The translations under genes and the position numbers were made by a program. A DNA stretch of 8,821 nt from RBG-16-42-24 sp964396785. GTDB taxonomy: Bacteria; Patescibacteriota; Microgenomatia; UBA8517. The stretch's first letter is position 1. Each line of letters starts with the position of its first letter. A model generated the notes under the pieces. It searched no databases and was not told where the DNA came from. It worked only from the letters and a program-made list of their open reading frames with translations. Positions 5,848 to 8,821 of this stretch are shown here, piece after piece. The stretch lies in NCBI GenBank assembly GCA_964396785.1, contig CAYNFU010000026.1:1-8821 (forward strand), in the 5' to 3' direction.

Positions 5848-6519
5848 ATGGCACTAGAACAACTTAAGCAAATTAAGGGACTTCTTGAGGGATCTGCCGA
5901 AGCAGGCAAGCTTAGATTGGATAAAAAAGATAGGACTACCCTAGCGCGGGAAAGAGATAAGATGGCTAGAAACCTTCATAAAAAGCTAGAGATACTTCAG
6001 GAGATAATGAAACACCCAACAATCGGGGGCAAATTAAATCTTGGAACAAACGTCGAGATGGTTAATTGGTCGCTTATGCCCCAATCTGTCGCAAAATGCT
6101 TTAGACCGGAATTCGACTATCAGCCTGAAGAAATCACCCAATTTTATGCCCAAAGTTCAGATATAAGTGCAGGGAAGGATAGATTTGTAGGAATCCATCT
6201 TGATCGAAATGGTTTATGGTGGAGTTATGTTCAAGCAGGTTCGATAGTAAGAAGAAAGAACGGACGCCTTAGCCGACTGGAATGCATGGGCGGTACTTAT
6301 ATAAGCTGTAATGCTTCGCAAGCACAACCAAAAGCGGCAAGGGAGGCGATGGGTGAAATTCACCACTCTTTATCGTTAGATTCCTCTGGCCGAGAACCCG
6401 AAGGTGGAGAATTACAGTTTATCATTGTTGATATCAATGAGCTTAGACTAGGTGAAGATATTCTCAATTTTGTAATGGGGGAAATTCAGAATAGGATGCA
6501 AATTTCTCAAAGTAGATAA
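5848..6519 (+). CDS. hypothetical protein, 223 residues, helical N-terminus
   Basis: I do not recognise this family. Residues 1-56 are highly charged and helical, rich in Lys, Glu, Arg and Leu with heptad-like spacing (KKDRTTLARERDKMARNLHK), and could form a coiled coil. The rest is a mixed globular domain with WSLMPQS, FVGIHLDRNGLWWSYVQAG and RLECMGGTYISCNASQAQ. It has two close cysteines (146 and 154), a Gly/Glu-rich linker near 181-187, and an amphipathic C-terminal stretch. There is no signal peptide or membrane segment, so it is probably cytoplasmic. The ATG is the first in frame and follows a good promoter by a short leader; there is no Shine-Dalgarno. It ends 52 bp before pyrG, which has its own promoter, so a functional link to CTP synthesis is unproven. 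Codon use looks like that of the neighbours. Confidence 0.75.
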   Translation: MALEQLKQIKGLLEGSAEAGKLRLDKKDRTTLARERDKMARNLHKKLEILQEIMKHPTIGGKLNLGTNVEMVNWSLMPQSVAKCFRPEFDYQPEEITQFYAQSSDISAGKDRFVGIHLDRNGLWWSYVQAGSIVRRKNGRLSRLECMGGTYISCNASQAQPKAAREAMGEIHHSLSLDSSGREPEGGELQFIIVDINELRLGEDILNFVMGEIQNRMQISQSR

Positions 6520-6528
6520 AAATTCTTC

Positions 6529-6557
6529 TTGACACACCTAGGCTATGCCTATATTTT
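6529..6557 (+). promoter_or_regulatory. pyrG promoter with inverted repeat in the spacer
   Basis: A perfect -35 box TTGACA (6529-6534) and TATTTT (6552-6557) are 17 nt apart. The spacer holds the inverted repeat TAGGC-TAT-GCCTA (6539-6551). The predicted start lies only about 7-9 nt before the ATG, so the message would be almost leaderless. A repressor site in the spacer is possible but not shown. Confidence 0.6.
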
Positions 6558-6571
6558 GAAGATGGCTTTCG

Positions 6572-8284
6572 ATGAAGTTTATTATTGTTTCTGGAGGGGT
6601 TGTATCAGGCCTTGGAAAAGGTACAATATCAGCTTCTCTTGCCCTTCTTCTTAAATCACAAGGATTTAGAGTTACCCCGGTAAAGATTGACATGTACCTT
6701 AATGTGGACGCGGGAACTATTCGTCCACAAGAGCACGGAGAAGTATTTGTGACTCAGGACGGGCTGGAAACGGATGAGGATTTAGGGCACTACGAGCGCT
6801 TTTTACACGAAAACTTGGTAAGGGAGAACTACATAACGACGGGTCAAATTTACCAGGAAGTGATAAGGAAGGAGAGGGCTTTTGAGTACGAAGGCGAGGA
6901 CGTTGAGGCAATTCCCCACGTAACGGATGAGATAATAAGAAGAATTCGCTTGGCCGGAGAAGTACACAGAGCCGAGGTAGTTATTGTGGAGCTAGGAGGC
7001 ACGGTTGGAGAATACCAAAATGGCATCTTCTTTGAAGCAACGAGGATTATGAAGCTTAAAAACCCCGAGGATGTTATACAACTCCACGTAACTTATCTTC
7101 CCTATCTTTCAAATATAGGAGAACTTAAAAGTAAACCCGCCCAAACCTCTGTTCATATTTTAAATGGAATGGGGATTCACCCCGATTTGATAGTTGCCAG
7201 AGCAGAAAAACCCGTAGATAAAAGGAGGCTAGATAGGTTGGCGCTTTTTTGCAACATTAATCCCGATTGTATTTTTTCGGCTCCGGATATGCCATCTATA
7301 TATGAAGTACCCATGCTACTTGCAAATAGCGGAAAAGGGTTAGACGACGTCTGCCTCCATCTTCTAGGTCTAAAGACCAAAAGGCATAAGCTTCTCAAGA
7401 ATTGGAAAAAGTTGGTAACTAGGGTTAAAGAAAGTAGTGACGTTAGCTTGAGAATTGCAATGGTCGGAAAATACTTTGTAACAGGAGACTATAAACTCGC
7501 GGATTCATACGTATCGGTAATCGAAGCCTTAAAACACGCCGCCTGGAAAATTGGAGTAAAAACTGATTTGACATGGATAGACTCTGAAGACTTGGAAAAC
7601 TCTAAATCTAACCTTTTGGAATTTGATGGAATAATAGTTCCTCAGGGTTGGGGTGCAAGAGGCACAGAAGGAAAAGTGATGGCCGCTAAGTTTGCAAGGG
7701 AAGAAAGTGTCCCCTATTTGGGGCTTTGTTTCGGTATGCAAATGGCAGTAATTGAGTTTGCGAGGAACGTTCTGGGATTAAAAGGGGCAAACACCAAAGA
7801 AGCGGATAAGAAAACCCCCTATCCCGTTATTCATGTAATGCCAAATCAAAGGAGGTATCTTCTAAAAAGACAATATGGTGGAACTATTAGACTCGGGGCC
7901 TGGCCCTGTGTCCTTAAAAAAGGGAGCCTACTCGAAGAGTGTTATTTAAGAAACGGACATTCCCAAAAATTACCCTGGAATATACCTAGCTCCCTAAACA
8001 AAGGAGAGTCTAAATCGGTAAGTAAGATTACGGTCTATGAAAGGCATAGACATAGATATGAATTCAATAATATTTACCGGGAGAAATTTGAAAGGAAAGG
8101 TCTAGTCATTTCTGGAACTTCCCCGGACGAAAGCTTAGTTGAAGCAATTGAACTCTCTGATCACCCCTTTTTTATAGGAACACAGTTTCATCCAGAATAT
8201 GTCTCCCGCCCACTTTCCCCCCACCCTATTTTTGTAAAGTTTCTTGAAGTCGCTAGGGACCTCAAATCATCTTTAACGACTTAA
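6572..8284 (+). CDS. pyrG: CTP synthase (glutamine-hydrolysing)
   Basis: Makes CTP from UTP, ATP and glutamine, the last step of cytosine nucleotide synthesis, in the cytoplasm. It has 570 residues against 545 in E. coli. The N-terminal synthase domain has the P-loop GGVVSGLGKG (8-17), KIDMYLNVDAGT, HGEVFVTQDG, ETDEDLGHYERF and the Mg-binding VELGGTVGE (139-147). The C-terminal class I glutamine amidotransferase domain has GLCFGMQ (nucleophile Cys386), ERHRHRYE (490-497) and FHPE (His540, Glu542), so the Cys-His-Glu triad is complete. Oddities: the oxyanion-loop GG of VPGGFG is QG (VPQGWG, 356-361), and about 24 extra residues (about 460-485) precede ERHRHRYE. GEYQN and GANTKE resemble CPR homologues as I recall them. 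The ATG at 6572 matches the usual N-terminus. The last 23 bp overlap the convergent membrane-protein gene. Confidence 0.97.
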   Translation: MKFIIVSGGVVSGLGKGTISASLALLLKSQGFRVTPVKIDMYLNVDAGTIRPQEHGEVFVTQDGLETDEDLGHYERFLHENLVRENYITTGQIYQEVIRKERAFEYEGEDVEAIPHVTDEIIRRIRLAGEVHRAEVVIVELGGTVGEYQNGIFFEATRIMKLKNPEDVIQLHVTYLPYLSNIGELKSKPAQTSVHILNGMGIHPDLIVARAEKPVDKRRLDRLALFCNINPDCIFSAPDMPSIYEVPMLLANSGKGLDDVCLHLLGLKTKRHKLLKNWKKLVTRVKESSDVSLRIAMVGKYFVTGDYKLADSYVSVIEALKHAAWKIGVKTDLTWIDSEDLENSKSNLLEFDGIIVPQGWGARGTEGKVMAAKFAREESVPYLGLCFGMQMAVIEFARNVLGLKGANTKEADKKTPYPVIHVMPNQRRYLLKRQYGGTIRLGAWPCVLKKGSLLEECYLRNGHSQKLPWNIPSSLNKGESKSVSKITVYERHRHRYEFNNIYREKFERKGLVISGTSPDESLVEAIELSDHPFFIGTQFHPEYVSRPLSPHPIFVKFLEVARDLKSSLTT

Positions 8285-8651
8285 AGACCTGTCTTGTTAG
8301 CCATTGTGCGAGCGTTGCGACAAAACCCAAAACTATTGCCCAGGTATAGGCACTTATTCCGAATCCCGTTACAAAAGCGAATCTGGCAATGAGCCAAATT
8401 GCCGCCGAGTTTACAAGCCAGTAAACCGCAAACTTTTTATAACGACCGTTTGTTTTGATACCCCATTTGGGAAGCACATCCTTCGCAATTCGTCCTGCAA
8501 GAGTCAGTAAAAACCCAGAAAACAATGCCGCCTTAAAAGGTGAAATACTTGCATTCCCGAGCGTATAATTCATCGGGTAATAGACACTTGCGAAATAGAT
8601 AGGAAGCAAGTTTGCCAGCCAAACCATTGCGAACCTTAAAGTTGATTTCAT
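8262..8651 (-). CDS. small membrane protein with four predicted helices
   Basis: A 129-residue, very hydrophobic protein with four likely membrane segments at about 6-25, 38-54, 74-93 and 98-118. They are joined by short loops, one of them basic (IKTNGRYKK, about 65-73). There is no cleavable signal peptide. It has no enzyme motif that I can name. The size and helix number recall small holin-like or DUF membrane proteins, but that is only a shape resemblance. The start is secure: AGGGGGTGATT, close to the Shine-Dalgarno consensus, ends 3 nt before the ATG at 8651. It stops with TGA inside the 3' end of pyrG, overlapping it by 23 bp tail to tail. Confidence 0.8.
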   Translation of the reverse strand: MKSTLRFAMVWLANLLPIYFASVYYPMNYTLGNASISPFKAALFSGFLLTLAGRIAKDVLPKWGIKTNGRYKKFAVYWLVNSAAIWLIARFAFVTGFGISAYTWAIVLGFVATLAQWLTRQVFKSLKMI

Positions 8652-8654
8652 TTA

Positions 8655-8666
8655 AATCACCCCCTA
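8655..8666 (-). promoter_or_regulatory. strong Shine-Dalgarno of the membrane-protein gene
   Basis: The minus strand reads TAGGGGGTGATT just before TAAATG, one base off the AGGAGGTGAT consensus. It is the only clear Shine-Dalgarno in the window, and it fixes the ATG at 8651. Confidence 0.75.
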
Positions 8667-8692
8667 AACAATAATAAAAAAGTTCTAATTTA

Positions 8693-8721
8693 AGCTTATT
8701 AAAGGCACCAACCTTTGTCAA
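8693..8721 (-). promoter_or_regulatory. candidate promoter of the membrane-protein gene
   Basis: On the minus strand a perfect -35 TTGACA (8721-8716) lies 17 nt from TAAGCT (8698-8693), a weak -10. The spacer contains the inverted repeat AAAGG-TTGGTG-CCTTT. The -35 overlaps that of the divergent tRNA promoter. Confidence 0.45.
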
Positions 8722-8743
8722 ATTGGAGCTAAAATAGTAAAAT
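8715..8743 (+). promoter_or_regulatory. promoter of tRNA-Leu(UAA)
   Basis: TTGTCA (8715-8720) and TAAAAT (8738-8743) are 17 nt apart. The predicted start is near 8750, a few bases before the tRNA at 8756. Confidence 0.6.
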
Positions 8744-8755
8744 ATACGGGTTTAA

Positions 8756-8821
8756 GCCGAGGTGGCGGAATGGTAGACGTACAGGACTTAAAATCCTGTG
8801 ACCCGTTTGGGTCGTGCGGGT
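8756..8821 (+). tRNA. tRNA-Leu (anticodon UAA), partial
   Basis: The 5' acceptor GCCGAGG, a D arm with GCGGAATGGTAGAC, and the anticodon stem CAGGA/TCCTG around CTTAAAA give anticodon TAA. The long variable arm (GACCCGTTTGGGTC) confirms a type II tRNA. The window ends within the T arm. It is the third leucine isoacceptor in the window. Confidence 0.93.

Noticed and set aside
6717..7741. Three minus-strand open frames inside pyrG
   Set aside because: Antisense to a highly conserved enzyme; Ser/Pro/Arg-rich products typical of shadow frames.
8262..8264. UGA recoded as an amino acid, as in some CPR lineages
   Set aside because: TGA ends the membrane-protein gene at a sensible length, and no real gene here needs read-through of TGA.
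8533..8721. Minus-strand open frame of 62 residues starting upstream of the membrane-protein gene
   Set aside because: Overlaps that gene in another frame and covers its promoter and Shine-Dalgarno; the four-helix frame is clearly the coding one.
1..8821. CRISPR array, insertion sequence or phage module
   Set aside because: No regularly spaced direct repeats, transposase, terminal inverted repeats or phage structural genes were seen.

Overview
The window looks like a piece of a bacterial chromosome of moderate-to-low GC, most likely from the Patescibacteria / Candidate Phyla Radiation (CPR). That placement is inference, not proof. It rests on a CTP synthase with the GEYQN and GANT signatures I associate with that group, a DRG-type GTPase in an otherwise bacterial setting, a LAGLIDADG homing-endonuclease relic wedged between tRNA genes, tRNA genes that do not encode CCA, bacterial -35/-10 promoters, and mostly weak or absent Shine-Dalgarno sites. 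TAA, TAG and TGA all serve as stops, so nothing suggests recoding.

Layout. Positions 1-587 hold a minus-strand tRNA cluster: Leu(CAG), Leu(GAG) and a Val(UAC) cut by the window edge. A truncated LAGLIDADG gene lies between the two Leu genes. Positions 626-5492 are one minus-strand block. Read in transcription order it has a 617-residue two-propeller GH130 protein, a 317-residue GH130 protein, a third GH130 protein, and a DRG-family GTPase 36 bp further on. The GH130 genes are joined by 1-2 bp overlaps. The block starts from a promoter at about 5541-5570 with a perfect AT-rich palindrome directly behind it. Positions 5713-5784 carry tRNA-Arg(UCG) on the plus strand, followed by an unrecognised 223-residue gene (5848-6519) and pyrG (6572-8284), each with its own promoter. 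A four-helix membrane protein (8262-8651, minus) converges on pyrG and overlaps its last 23 bp. Its promoter is back to back with that of a plus-strand tRNA-Leu(UAA), which is cut by the window end.

How it fits together. The GH130 genes should act on beta-mannosides in the cytoplasm, because none has a signal peptide. They differ at the residues that separate phosphorolytic from other members, so the cluster looks like a duplicated and specialised mannoside-processing set. The third gene has no usual start codon at its true N-terminus. Homology and frame extend 52 codons upstream of its first ATG to an ATA triplet that overlaps the previous gene's stop in an ATAA junction. This is the most notable feature. 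The remaining genes are housekeeping (tRNAs, CTP synthesis, a ribosome-associated-type GTPase) plus two proteins of unknown function.
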